From an uncultured Thermomicrobiales bacterium (GTDB lineage: Bacteria > Chloroflexota > Chloroflexia > Thermomicrobiales > UBA6265), in NCBI GenBank assembly GCA_902806375.1, contig CADCWK010000168.1:1-6018 (forward strand): 6,018 nt of DNA. Reading direction: 5' to 3'. The translations under genes and the position numbers were made by a program. Position 1 is the first letter of the stretch. Every line of letters begins with the position of its first letter. Under the pieces are notes generated by a model, which was given only the letters and a program-made list of their open reading frames with translations, searched no databases and was not told the DNA's origin. Below are positions 1-5,976 of the stretch, one piece after another.

Positions 1-72
1 GATGCCGCCCGGTCGCTCCGTGACGAGGTGAACAGCGCACGACCAGCCGTCCAGGGTACGCACAGGTCGTAG
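1..72 (+). CDS. Possible C-terminal fragment of a rightward gene (partial, uncertain)
   Basis: Frame 1 is open from the first base to a TAG at 70-72 and would encode the 23 residues DAARSLRDEVNSARPAVQGT-HRS. The other two plus frames stop by base 30. A bulged hairpin starts three bases after the stop, as one would expect at the end of a gene. The fragment is too short to assign to a family. The opposite strand is also open over the same bases, with a possible GTG start at 63, so the coding strand is not certain. Third-position GC is about equal on both strands (roughly 70-74%) and does not decide the matter. Confidence 0.25.
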   Translation, partial: DAARSLRDEVNSARPAVQGTHRS

Positions 73-74
73 TC

Positions 75-105
75 TGGCTCCCGGTCCTTCACCGGACGAG
101 AGCCA
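75..105. other. Bulged hairpin between gene ends
   Basis: TGGCTC (75-80) pairs with GAGCCA (100-105), and inside it CCGGT (81-85) pairs with ACCGG (91-95) around a CCTTC loop. Four unpaired bases (96-99) bulge on the right arm. It sits just after the possible stop codon at 70-72 and could be part of a terminator for that gene. Neither strand has a T-run next to it, so an intrinsic terminator is not established. Confidence 0.3.
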
Positions 106-130
106 TCTCGGGAACCGGAATACGCCGAAC

Positions 131-153
131 AGGCCGGGAATTGTTCCCGGCCT
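131..153 (-). terminator. Probable rpsU terminator hairpin
   Basis: AGGCCGGGAA (131-140) and TTCCCGGCCT (144-153) form a perfect 10-bp inverted repeat around a 3-base centre, about 30 bases past the rpsU stop codon. The T-tract after the stem on the minus strand is weak (GTTCGG follows). It is therefore a GC-rich terminator-like hairpin, not a textbook intrinsic terminator. Because it is symmetrical it could also end transcription arriving from the left. Confidence 0.5.
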
Positions 154-183
154 CCTTCAGTCCGCTCGGTGCCCGCCCGCTGA

Positions 184-366
184 TCAGGCGGCGTTGCGGC
201 GGCGGCGTCGCTCGGCCTTGCGGCGCTTGGCGCGGTTCTCTTCCTGGACGCTGATGAAGCGCAGGCCGCGGCGGTGCTCGCGGATCACGCCGGAGCGCTC
301 GATGGTCTTGGTGAATCGCTTGAGCAACTGGTCGAAGCTCTCGGAATCTCGCATCTCGACACGCAT
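184..366 (-). CDS. rpsU: 30S ribosomal protein bS21
   Basis: A 60-residue, very basic protein that matches bS21, the small-subunit protein lying near the 3' end of 16S rRNA and the platform where mRNA is selected. It starts MRVEMRDSESFDQLLKRF, the usual N-terminal strand followed by a helix. An 'IERSGVIREHRRGLRF' segment follows, and the protein ends in the typical arginine/lysine-rich tail (about residues 45-58). The length is within the family range. The ATG at 366 is preceded by GGTGA (376-380) with a 9-base spacer; the internal ATG four codons later would remove conserved N-terminal residues. The gene stands alone on the minus strand, diverging from comM, with a strong hairpin downstream. 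The family is largely absent from Actinobacteria, which helps to place this high-GC genome elsewhere. Confidence 0.96.
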   Translation of the reverse strand: MRVEMRDSESFDQLLKRFTKTIERSGVIREHRRGLRFISVQEENRAKRRKAERRRRRNAA

Positions 367-630
367 ACGGGTTGGTCACCATTCCTGACGCGGTCAATCT
401 CTGACCAGACATGTTCGGAGCCGAGGGACGCCATGGGCGAGTCACCCCATGGCATGACCGGCGAAGTGTAGCCGAAGCCGGTCCTCCAGACCATCCTCCC
501 CAGCGCCACGGGCTGCCGCCGGCCGTGGGGACGCGTCGCGGCACCACCGGGTCGACGCGTCAGGCGTCGGCTATCATCCCGGAACCAGCCGGAAACTGAT
601 CGGTCAGGCATCGACGACGAGAGGGACGCT
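367..630. other. Divergent rpsU/comM intergenic region rich in inverted repeats
   Basis: This 264-bp spacer must hold the leaders and probably the promoters of both genes. Inverted repeats present: GGTCA/TGACC at 392-406; GCCATGGG/CCCATGGC at 430-453 with an 8-base loop; GACCGGC/GCCGGTC at 456-483 with a 14-base loop; CCACGG/CCGTGG at 506-528; and GACGC/GCGTC at 554-568. The self-complementary octamer GACGCGTC occurs at 530-537 and again at 554-561. Possible -10 elements are TACACT on the minus strand (470-465) for rpsU and TATCAT on the plus strand (572-577) for comM. Neither has a convincing -35 box. No coding potential that I trust lies here. Confidence 0.6.
572..577 (+). promoter_or_regulatory. 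Candidate -10 element for comM (TATCAT)
   Basis: TATCAT matches five of six positions of TATAAT and lies 53 bases before the comM GTG, placing a start of transcription near base 584. No good TTGACA-like hexamer is found 16-18 bases upstream. The call rests on the -10 hexamer alone. The GACGC/GCGTC inverted repeat at 554-568 would lie in the spacer. Confidence 0.3.
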
Positions 631-2151
631 GTGCTCGCCAAGGTGTTCAGTTGCGCGGTGGTCGGTCTCAACGGCGTGCTCGTCGAAGTGGAGGTCGACG
701 TCGGGGGCGGGACGCCCGGCATCGTCCTGGTCGGACTGCCCGACACGGCCGTGCAGGAGAGCAGGGAGCGAGTCCGGGCGGCGATCCGGAACTCCGGTGG
801 CAAGTTCCCGCACGGCAAGGTGACGATCAACCTCGCGCCGGCCGACCTGCGCAAGAATGGCCCGACGTACGACCTCCCGATCGCCATCGGTGTGCTCGTC
901 GGTGGCAAGCAGATCGTGGCCGACCTGGACGACGCCCTCATCGTCGGCGAACTGGCCCTGGATGGCGCGACCCGGCACACGCCCGGCATCCTCTCGATGA
1001 TGACGCTGGCGCGGGAGCGGGGCCTGCGGCGAGCCTTCATCCCGGCGGTGGACGCGCCGGAGGCGGCGCTGGTCGAGGACGTCGAGGTCTACCCGGTGGC
1101 GACGCTGGCCGACCTGGTCAACCACCTCGTCGGCGATGCGCCAATCCCGCGTCAGGCGCCGGGAGAGGTCGGCCCGTCCGTCGTCGCGGAGTCCACCATC
1201 GACTTCGGCGAGATCCGCGGACAGGAGCATGTCAAGCGCGGGCTGGAGGTCGCGGCCGCCGGGGCGCACAACGTCATCATGTCCGGCCCTCCGGGCTCCG
1301 GCAAGACCATGGTGGCGCGAGCGTTGCCCGGGATCATGCCCTCGATGTCGACCGCCGAGGCCCTCGACGTCACCAGGATCTACAGCGTCCGCGGGTTGCT
1401 GCCGCCGGAGACTCCGCTCCTGCGCGACCGCCCGTTCCGATCGCCGCATCACACCACGTCGAGTGCGGGGCTGATCGGGGGCGGCGCCTGGCCCCGGCCC
1501 GGCGAGATCAGCCTGGCGCACCGGGGCGTCCTGTTCCTGGACGAGTTGCCGGAGTTCAATACCGCGACGCTGGAGATGCTGAGGCAACCCCTGGAGGACC
1601 GCCGGGTGACGCTTGCCCGGGCCGCCGGCACGGTCTCCTTCCCGGCGAACTTCACCTTGATCGCGGCCATGAACCCGTGTCCGTGCGGACACCTCGGCGA
1701 CCCGACCCATGCCTGCCGGTGCTCGGCCCAGGCGATCCAGCGGTACCAGAAGAAGATCAGTGGTCCGCTGCTGGACCGGATCGATATCCACCTCGATGTC
1801 CCGCGAGTCGAGTACGACAAACTCACCGAGACGCGCGACGGCGAGTCGTCCGTCACCGTGCGGGCCCGGGTCGAGGCTGCCCGGTCGATCCAGGCGACCC
1901 GGTTCGCCGACGAGCCGGGCGCGACCAACGCCGACATGGGCCCACGACAGCTGGCCCGGTACGCGCCGCTGGACGAGACCTCGGAACGACTGCTCCGGAC
2001 GGCGGTCCGACAGCTCGGGCTGTCCGCCCGTGGGTATCACCGGGTGCTGAAGCTGGCGCGGACCATCGCCGACCTCGATGGCGGCGGCGATATCAGCCCG
2101 GTCCACGTCGCCGAGTCCCTGCAGTACCGGCCGCGACAGGTCGACGCCTGA
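631..2151 (+). CDS. comM: ComM/YifB family Mg-chelatase-like AAA+ ATPase
   Basis: A full-length 506-residue member of the YifB/ComM family. The N-terminal Lon-protease-like ChlI domain covers roughly residues 15-140 (VGLPDTAVQESRERVRAA, TINLAPADLRK). The AAA+ Mg-chelatase domain follows, with Walker A GPPGSGKT at 219-226, the SPHHTTS segment at 271-277 and Walker B VLFLDE at 300-305. A four-cysteine cluster C350/C352/C362/C364 is likely metal-binding. The C-terminal domain carries SARGYHRVLKLARTIADL at 466-483. In competent bacteria ComM is a hexameric helicase that drives branch migration while RecA integrates incoming DNA; in species not known to be competent its role is less clear. The GTG start gives the family's usual MLAKV beginning and has GAGAGGG at 619-625, five bases upstream. 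No dprA is adjacent. It is followed 46 bp later by a membrane protein gene on the same strand. Confidence 0.95.
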   Translation: MLAKVFSCAVVGLNGVLVEVEVDVGGGTPGIVLVGLPDTAVQESRERVRAAIRNSGGKFPHGKVTINLAPADLRKNGPTYDLPIAIGVLVGGKQIVADLDDALIVGELALDGATRHTPGILSMMTLARERGLRRAFIPAVDAPEAALVEDVEVYPVATLADLVNHLVGDAPIPRQAPGEVGPSVVAESTIDFGEIRGQEHVKRGLEVAAAGAHNVIMSGPPGSGKTMVARALPGIMPSMSTAEALDVTRIYSVRGLLPPETPLLRDRPFRSPHHTTSSAGLIGGGAWPRPGEISLAHRGVLFLDELPEFNTATLEMLRQPLEDRRVTLARAAGTVSFPANFTLIAAMNPCPCGHLGDPTHACRCSAQAIQRYQKKISGPLLDRIDIHLDVPRVEYDKLTETRDGESSVTVRARVEAARSIQATRFADEPGATNADMGPRQLARYAPLDETSERLLRTAVRQLGLSARGYHRVLKLARTIADLDGGGDISPVHVAESLQYRPRQVDA

Positions 2152-2197
2152 CTCCCTGCGGTCGACGACGCAGGATCACTCACGAGATGGAGGCACG

Positions 2198-2851
2198 ATG
2201 ACGGATCGCGATCCCAGTTGGCAGAACCAGGCGCGCGCCCGCTCTGAGCGGGATCCGTCCATCCAGGATCCCTATGGTCGGAACCCGTATGACCAGCCCG
2301 CCCAGCCGCCGCGGCGACGTCGCCGGACCGCCCTCGTCGTGATCATGGCGATCGTCGGCCTCTGCCTGTTGCTCTGTATCGGAGGTGTCGTCTATGCCTT
2401 CACCCAGATCGGTCCCGGCATCCGCGACTCGGTCAGCGGCCTGACCTCGACCGAAGTCGCCGCCCAACTCGACCGTGCCGGTTTCGCGGGTCCGGGCACC
2501 TACGTCATCACCGACGACGAGTTGACCGCCGGGATCACCCGGCAGCTGGCGAGTGACTCGGGCGATATCCAGGCGGTCGAGGTCATCATCGATCCAGCCG
2601 GGATCGAGTTCATCGTCGATCTCGGTGGGCAGACCGCCGGCTATCAGGCGGGACTCGCCGTCGAGGACGGCGAGATCCGGCTGACCGACGCCGAGGCCGA
2701 TGCCGGGATCATCGGCAATCTCATCCCGACCGACTGGATCGCCGGCGGGCTGGAGGACGGCCTCAACGCCTACTTCCGGACCAACGGGCTCAGCGTCACC
2801 AGCGTGAATCTCCTGCCTGGACAGGTCGAGATCGCGACGGCCCAGCGATAG
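2198..2851 (+). CDS. Uncharacterised single-pass membrane protein with extracytoplasmic domain
   Basis: A 217-residue protein of unknown function. Residues 1-43 are hydrophilic, proline-rich and end in a run of five or six arginines (DQPAQPPRRRRR). One hydrophobic helix follows at about 45-68 (ALVVIMAIVGLCLLLCIGGVVYAF). The basic flank before the helix predicts a cytoplasmic N-terminus. The remaining ~145 residues would be outside and look like an alpha/beta domain: a 'VITDDELTAGITRQL' helix, then alternating strands (VEVIIDPAGIEFIVDL, VEDGEIRLTDAEAD), a helix ending in 'ALNAYF'-like GGLEDGLNAYF and a final strand (VNLLPGQVEIATAQR). This pattern faintly recalls LmeA/DUF2993-like lipid-binding proteins, but I cannot confirm that by eye. 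The ATG at 2198 has GGAGG at 2189-2193 and leaves a 46-bp gap after comM, suggesting co-transcription. An upstream in-frame ATG at 2078 would overlap comM and was not chosen. Confidence 0.85.
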   Translation: MTDRDPSWQNQARARSERDPSIQDPYGRNPYDQPAQPPRRRRRTALVVIMAIVGLCLLLCIGGVVYAFTQIGPGIRDSVSGLTSTEVAAQLDRAGFAGPGTYVITDDELTAGITRQLASDSGDIQAVEVIIDPAGIEFIVDLGGQTAGYQAGLAVEDGEIRLTDAEADAGIIGNLIPTDWIAGGLEDGLNAYFRTNGLSVTSVNLLPGQVEIATAQR

Positions 2852-3011
2852 GTCGGGGTGCCGGCGGGTCTCCCGGTCGTGCCAAGGCTGCCGAGCGGCG
2901 AACGAGCGCTGGCACTCCCTCCCGCGTCGAACGGGGCGAGGATGAGCCGATGCGTACGATGACCGGTCTGTCTCCCGACGCCCTGGTCGGTCGGGCCGTG
3001 ATCGCGGTGGA
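2852..3011. other. Convergent spacer with a structured element
   Basis: These 160 bases lie between two convergent genes. GTGCCA (2879-2884) pairs with TGGCAC (2910-2915). Inside that outer stem are GCT/AGC (2887-2889 with 2905-2907) and a small GCC-GAGC-GGC hairpin (2890-2899). It may act as a bidirectional terminator, but there is no T-tract on either side. I see no gene or other element in the rest of the spacer. Confidence 0.4.
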
Positions 3012-3668
3012 TCAGGTCGCTGAGGCGTTCCGCTCGGCCACCGTCGCCAGGACTTCCCGCTTCATCGCGTCAAGATCGGCCTCGATCTCGTCCGCTCGCC
3101 GGACATAACCCGTCGACCGGTGCTCACTGTCCATCATGGCGGCGTTGGTCCGGACGTTGATCAGGGCCGCGTGGGCCGCGGCGACGGACAGCCAGGCACC
3201 GACCGAGCAGTCGGCCAGTGCGTGCCGGGTCCCGAGCCGGGCGACCGGGGTTAGGGTCAGCAGCGTCGCCCGGCACAACTCTGCGACGGCCAGCGGGACA
3301 TCGGCCGCGACGAGCAGGGCGTCCTGCTGCGCGGCCCGACGGACGCTTCGGTCAGCCTCGCTCTCCTTCGGGAGCCGAGTGGCCACGATGTACTGCCGGT
3401 AGGCGGTCTCGTCCTGGGCCGAGAGGTCGATCAGGCGCCGTGTCGCGTCGGCCAGCAGGGTGACGGCCGCCGTCAGTTCTGATGGGACGCCCGCCGGATC
3501 CTTCTTGCGGGCGATGGTCATGTTCGCGACCATGCTGCCCAGCGCCGCGGCCATGGCCCCCACCATGCCGGCAACGCTCCCGCCCCCTGGTGCCGGTGCA
3601 CCGCTGGCCACGTCCCCGATGTATCCACTGAGCGTCCGCTCACCCTGCCGCGCCAGCCGTTCGTCCAT
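3012..3668 (-). CDS. Cyclodeaminase/cyclohydrolase family protein (FTCD C-terminal domain type)
   Basis: A 218-residue, mostly helical protein of the formiminotransferase-cyclodeaminase C-terminal (FTCD_C) family. Stand-alone members include FchA-type methenyltetrahydrofolate cyclohydrolases, which interconvert 5,10-methenyl- and 10-formyl-tetrahydrofolate, and formimino-THF cyclodeaminases. Visible family marks, numbered from the ATG: PAPGGGS at 25-31 followed by an Ala/Gly/Met-rich helix; DETAYRQY starting at D86 and a LPK at 99-101; ADVPLAVAE at 122-130; ADCSVGA near 152-158; and N171/N175 in 'NVRTN'. The length matches the single-domain form and there is no formiminotransferase domain. 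The ATG at 3668 is preferred because GGGAG (3676-3680) lies 7 bases upstream; a GTG one codon earlier is possible. It lies 87 bp downstream of the ABC transporter on the same strand, either co-transcribed or from its own promoter. Whether it is a cyclohydrolase or cyclodeaminase cannot be told from sequence alone. Confidence 0.9.
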   Translation of the reverse strand: MDERLARQGERTLSGYIGDVASGAPAPGGGSVAGMVGAMAAALGSMVANMTIARKKDPAGVPSELTAAVTLLADATRRLIDLSAQDETAYRQYIVATRLPKESEADRSVRRAAQQDALLVAADVPLAVAELCRATLLTLTPVARLGTRHALADCSVGAWLSVAAAHAALINVRTNAAMMDSEHRSTGYVRRADEIEADLDAMKREVLATVAERNASAT

Positions 3669-3708
3669 CACCGATCTCCCTGCTTCCGTGCCACGCCGCC
3701 GCCCGGCC

Positions 3709-3714
3709 AGTGTA
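3709..3714 (-). promoter_or_regulatory. Weak candidate -10 element for the cyclodeaminase-family gene (TACACT)
   Basis: TACACT on the minus strand, within the 87-bp gap after the ABC transporter gene, fits the relaxed TAnnnT pattern seen in high-GC genomes. It would start transcription about 35 bases before the ATG at 3668. The best hexamer 17 bases upstream (GCGGCA) matches TTGACA at only three positions. The same TACACT also occurs upstream of rpsU. The gene may instead be read through from the transporter gene. Confidence 0.25.
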
Positions 3715-3755
3715 CCTACCCCGGGGCGACCTGCCGCACCCTGTCCCGCGGTCCG

Positions 3756-5570
3756 TCAGGCGGCGACGGCGTCCACGTCGATGGACGCGATTCGCAATGA
3801 TTCGACGAGCCGGCGGTAGAGATCGTCGCTGGACAGCAGTTCGGCGTGCGTGCCACGCGCCCGGATCGCTCCTCGCTCCATCAGGAGGATCTGGTCGGCG
3901 TCGATGACCGTCGAGAGCCGATGCGCGATCGTGACGACCGTCCCGGTGCGCGCGATGCGTGCGATGCAGGCATGGATCGCGGCCTCGGTCAGACCATCGA
4001 GCTGGGCGGTGGCCTCATCGAGTAGCAGGACCTCCGGGGAGCCCACGAGGACCCGGGCGAGGGCGATCCGCTGGCGCTCCCCGCCGGACATCGTCGTCGC
4101 GGAGATCTCGGTGTCGAGCCCGGCCGGCAGCGAGCGGACGCGCTCGTCCAGCTGGACCGACCGCAAGGCGTCCCAGATCGCCTCGTCATCGACCTCCGGA
4201 TAGCTGAAAGCCAGGTTGTCGCGCAGGGTTCCCGGGAGGAGCGGCCCGTCCTGTTCGACATAGGCGATCCGTTCCCGGATGGAGGAAAGCGACCGTTCCT
4301 CGTAGGAGACACCGTCCAGGAGCAGGGTGCCGCGCTCTGGTCGCAGGAAACCGAGCATCAGGGAGAACATCGTGCTCTTGCCGGCCCCGGACGGACCGAC
4401 GATGGCGATATGGCCGGTCCGGGGAAGGCTGAGGGAGACAGTATCGACCGCGGCCGGTGTGCCCGGACCGTAGCGGGCCGTGACGCCAGCCATCGTGATG
4501 ACGGCCCCATCGGGGACCGGGGACGTCTCCTGGAGAGGCGGCGCCCCGGACCCGGACAGCTCGGCGGTCGGTTCGACGGCGAGTGTCTCGATCTCCTCGA
4601 TGCGGCGCGCGGCGGCGATGCCGGACTGCAGCTGCGTCACGGCGCTGGTCAATGTCCCGATCGGCCCCATGAGTTGGAACGCATACAGCAGGAAGGCGAT
4701 CAGCCCGGAGACCTCGAGCAGATCCTGGTTCACCCGCCAGGCGCCGACGCCGAGGATGGCGACGATGGCGACCTGGATCCCACCTCCGGCGATGGTCCAG
4801 GCGATTGCCTCGATTCGGACCGCCCGGATGCTCTGCCGGGCCGACTCCCTGGCATGAGCCAGAATCACATCCCCTTCGCGCGTCTCCGCCCGGCTGGTCT
4901 TGACCGTCCGGATGGCCCGGAGGGAACCCTCCAGCCGACCGCCGAGCCGGCCGACCGCCTCCTGCGCCTGTCGCTGAGCCGTCGCCAGCCGGGGCATCAG
5001 GACCCCGAACGCGACGATGACGAGGGACAGGGCGGCCAGCGTCGTGAGCAGCAACACCCAGTCGAGCACGGCCATCAGGACGATGGCACCAACGATACCG
5101 ACGACGGAGTTGATCAGCCCGACGACGCTCGTCGAGGTGGCCTGCCGCAGCAGGATCGTGTCGGCGGTCACCCGCGTGCTGAGTTCGCCACTGGACCGTC
5201 CGGCCAGTTCACCGACCTGCAGCCGGAGCAGCCGGCGGACCAGCCGGGTCCGGGCATCGAGCACGATCGTTTCGGCGACCTGACCGAGCAGGATCTGCTG
5301 GACGAAACCGATCACGCTCCCGATCAGGAGGAGACCCACCAGGGCCGCGACCGCTGGACCGACGGAAACGTCGGTCCCCAGCCCATCCAGGACCCACTTC
5401 GTGACCAGCGGCGTGGCCAGCCCGGCAGCGGTCGTCAGCAGACCGAGCAGGACGCCCAGGCCGAGGAGCATCCGGTGGGGACGTATGAACGACCAGAGGA
5501 CGGGAAGGCTGCTACGGGACGGGGACGCCCCGTCCTGGGACGTTCCAGGGACGGTCGAACGTGTCGGCAT
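3756..5570 (-). CDS. ABC exporter half-transporter (fused permease and ATPase)
   Basis: A 604-residue type IV (ABCB/MsbA/LmrA-like) half-transporter, expected to work as a dimer in the cytoplasmic membrane. The permease domain spans about residues 22-330, with hydrophobic segments near 33-55, 74-96, 148-168, 170-194, 257-278 and 286-306. The ATPase domain spans about 355-590: Walker A GPSGAGKST 392-400, Q-loop Gln440 in YVEQ, signature MSGGERQR 494-501, Walker B VLLLDE 514-519 with catalytic E519, D-loop TAQLD 521-525 and H-loop H550. All catalytic residues are present. The X-loop before the signature, usually close to TEVGERG, reads TEISATT and lacks its glutamate and glycines. The substrate is unknown; drugs, lipids or peptides are all possible. 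The ATG at 5570 has AGGGA (5580-5584) nine bases upstream. Several hairpins surround the start, including one inside codons 12-18. No second half-transporter gene is adjacent, so a homodimer is the simplest reading. Confidence 0.94.
   Translation of the reverse strand: MPTRSTVPGTSQDGASPSRSSLPVLWSFIRPHRMLLGLGVLLGLLTTAAGLATPLVTKWVLDGLGTDVSVGPAVAALVGLLLIGSVIGFVQQILLGQVAETIVLDARTRLVRRLLRLQVGELAGRSSGELSTRVTADTILLRQATSTSVVGLINSVVGIVGAIVLMAVLDWVLLLTTLAALSLVIVAFGVLMPRLATAQRQAQEAVGRLGGRLEGSLRAIRTVKTSRAETREGDVILAHARESARQSIRAVRIEAIAWTIAGGGIQVAIVAILGVGAWRVNQDLLEVSGLIAFLLYAFQLMGPIGTLTSAVTQLQSGIAAARRIEEIETLAVEPTAELSGSGAPPLQETSPVPDGAVITMAGVTARYGPGTPAAVDTVSLSLPRTGHIAIVGPSGAGKSTMFSLMLGFLRPERGTLLLDGVSYEERSLSSIRERIAYVEQDGPLLPGTLRDNLAFSYPEVDDEAIWDALRSVQLDERVRSLPAGLDTEISATTMSGGERQRIALARVLVGSPEVLLLDEATAQLDGLTEAAIHACIARIARTGTVVTIAHRLSTVIDADQILLMERGAIRARGTHAELLSSDDLYRRLVESLRIASIDVDAVAA
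5517..5535 (-). promoter_or_regulatory. Strong hairpin inside codons 12-18 of the ABC transporter gene
   Basis: GGACGGGG (5517-5524) and CCCCGTCC (5528-5535) are perfectly complementary over 8 bp, 7 of them G-C, around a 3-base loop. The structure would form in the mRNA 36-54 bases after the start codon. Such early-coding stems can slow initiation or elongation, but a role here is only inferred; the high GC content also makes chance stems more likely. Confidence 0.4.
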
Positions 5571-5595
5571 CGTGCGGGTTCCCTGGTGAGAAAGG

Positions 5596-5628
5596 CTGGC
5601 GTTGGCCGCCAGAGGGGACGTTCCGTCC
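5596..5628 (-). promoter_or_regulatory. Tandem hairpins in the ABC transporter leader
   Basis: Two perfect stems follow each other in the presumed 5' leader. Reading in the direction of transcription, GGACG-GAA-CGTCC (5628-5616) comes first, then CTGGCG-GCCAA-CGCCAG (5612-5596). The second ends 11 bases before the AGGGA ribosome-binding site at 5584-5580 and is followed by CCTTTCTC. They could form an attenuator or translation-control leader. I recognise no known riboswitch class and could not find a clear promoter between them and the tRNA terminator. Confidence 0.4.
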
Positions 5629-5698
5629 TGGAGTGTCTGCGCTGGACGTCACGGAATGGTGTCAGCCAGGGTCGATTCTGGTAGGGATGCCACGTCCA

Positions 5699-5720
5699 AC
5701 CGGGTCTCGCCCCACCCGGT
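5699..5720. other. Inverted repeat upstream of the ABC transporter gene
   Basis: ACCGGGT (5699-5705) and ACCCGGT (5714-5720) form a perfect 7-bp inverted repeat with an 8-base centre. It lies 129 bases upstream of the transporter start and downstream of the tRNA terminator. It could be an operator or a hairpin. There is no adjacent T-tract, so it is not called a terminator. Confidence 0.35.
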
Positions 5721-5754
5721 GTCCTCGACTCAGGGGCGCTGGCCCAAGGCGCTA

Positions 5755-5801
5755 GGGGAAAACGACAGACGGGACCGCTCCTCGTCGAGCAGTCCCGTCT
5801 G
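5755..5801 (-). terminator. Intrinsic terminator of the tRNA-Val gene
   Basis: On the minus strand, directly after the tRNA, CAGACGGGAC (5801-5792) pairs perfectly with GTCCCGTCTG (5775-5766), a 10-bp stem. Inside it, after one mismatch, GCTC and GAGC (5777-5780 and 5787-5790) add a further 4 bp around a 6-base loop. The stem is followed by TCGTTTTCCCC, a short T-tract. Position, stem strength and T-tract together support Rho-independent termination four bases past the tRNA CCA site. Confidence 0.8.
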
Positions 5802-5806
5802 GACGG

Positions 5807-5880
<74 letters not shown>

Positions 5881-5909
5881 TGATCACCCTCGCTGGAAGG
5901 GTAGGGCGC

Positions 5910-5938
5910 AGTATAGCAAGCGGGCCGGTCGGTGCCAA
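5910..5938 (-). promoter_or_regulatory. Sigma70-type promoter of the tRNA-Val gene
   Basis: On the minus strand TTGGCA (5938-5933, five of six matches to TTGACA) and TATACT (5915-5910, five of six matches to TATAAT) are separated by exactly 17 bases. The -10 is preceded by TGC, an extended -10 motif. The next bases, GCGCCCT, form a GC-rich discriminator as found at stable-RNA promoters under stringent control. Transcription would start near 5903, about 22 bases before the mature tRNA end. This is the best promoter in the window. Confidence 0.8.
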
Positions 5939-5976
5939 CGGACATGAAGTCGCGGATGAACCGCTGCCGCCCAGCC

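Noticed and set aside
285..1040. 251-codon open frame on the minus strand across the rpsU/comM spacer
   Set aside because: It overlaps rpsU out of frame and runs antisense to comM. The product is Ser/Thr/Arg/Pro-rich without family resemblance.
604..2106. 500-codon open frame on the minus strand opposite comM
   Set aside because: It lies entirely antisense to a clear ComM. Its product is Arg/Asp/Gly/His-rich without recognisable domains, which is the usual shadow of a high-GC gene.
2078..2197. N-terminal extension of the membrane protein starting inside comM
   Set aside because: It would overlap the comM end by 74 bases and has no evident ribosome-binding site. The ATG at 2198 has GGAGG upstream and begins a sensible cytoplasmic tail.
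651..2201. 516-codon open frame on the plus strand in another frame of comM
   Set aside because: The product is a low-complexity Arg/Gly/Pro/Ala sequence. The comM frame has all its family motifs in place, so this is a frame shadow.
3136..3402. Plus-strand open frames inside the cyclodeaminase-family gene
   Set aside because: Antisense or out-of-frame shadows with compositionally biased products; the minus-strand gene has conserved family motifs throughout.
4410..5684. 424-codon open frame on the plus strand opposite the ABC transporter
   Set aside because: It is Asp/Gly/Gln/Arg-rich with no domain and lies antisense to a well-supported transporter. Stop codons are rare on this strand because of base composition.
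5585..5755. Promoter for the ABC transporter gene
   Set aside because: CTGACA and TTGGAC hexamers occur on the minus strand, but none has a reasonable -10 at 16-18 bases, so no promoter was called.
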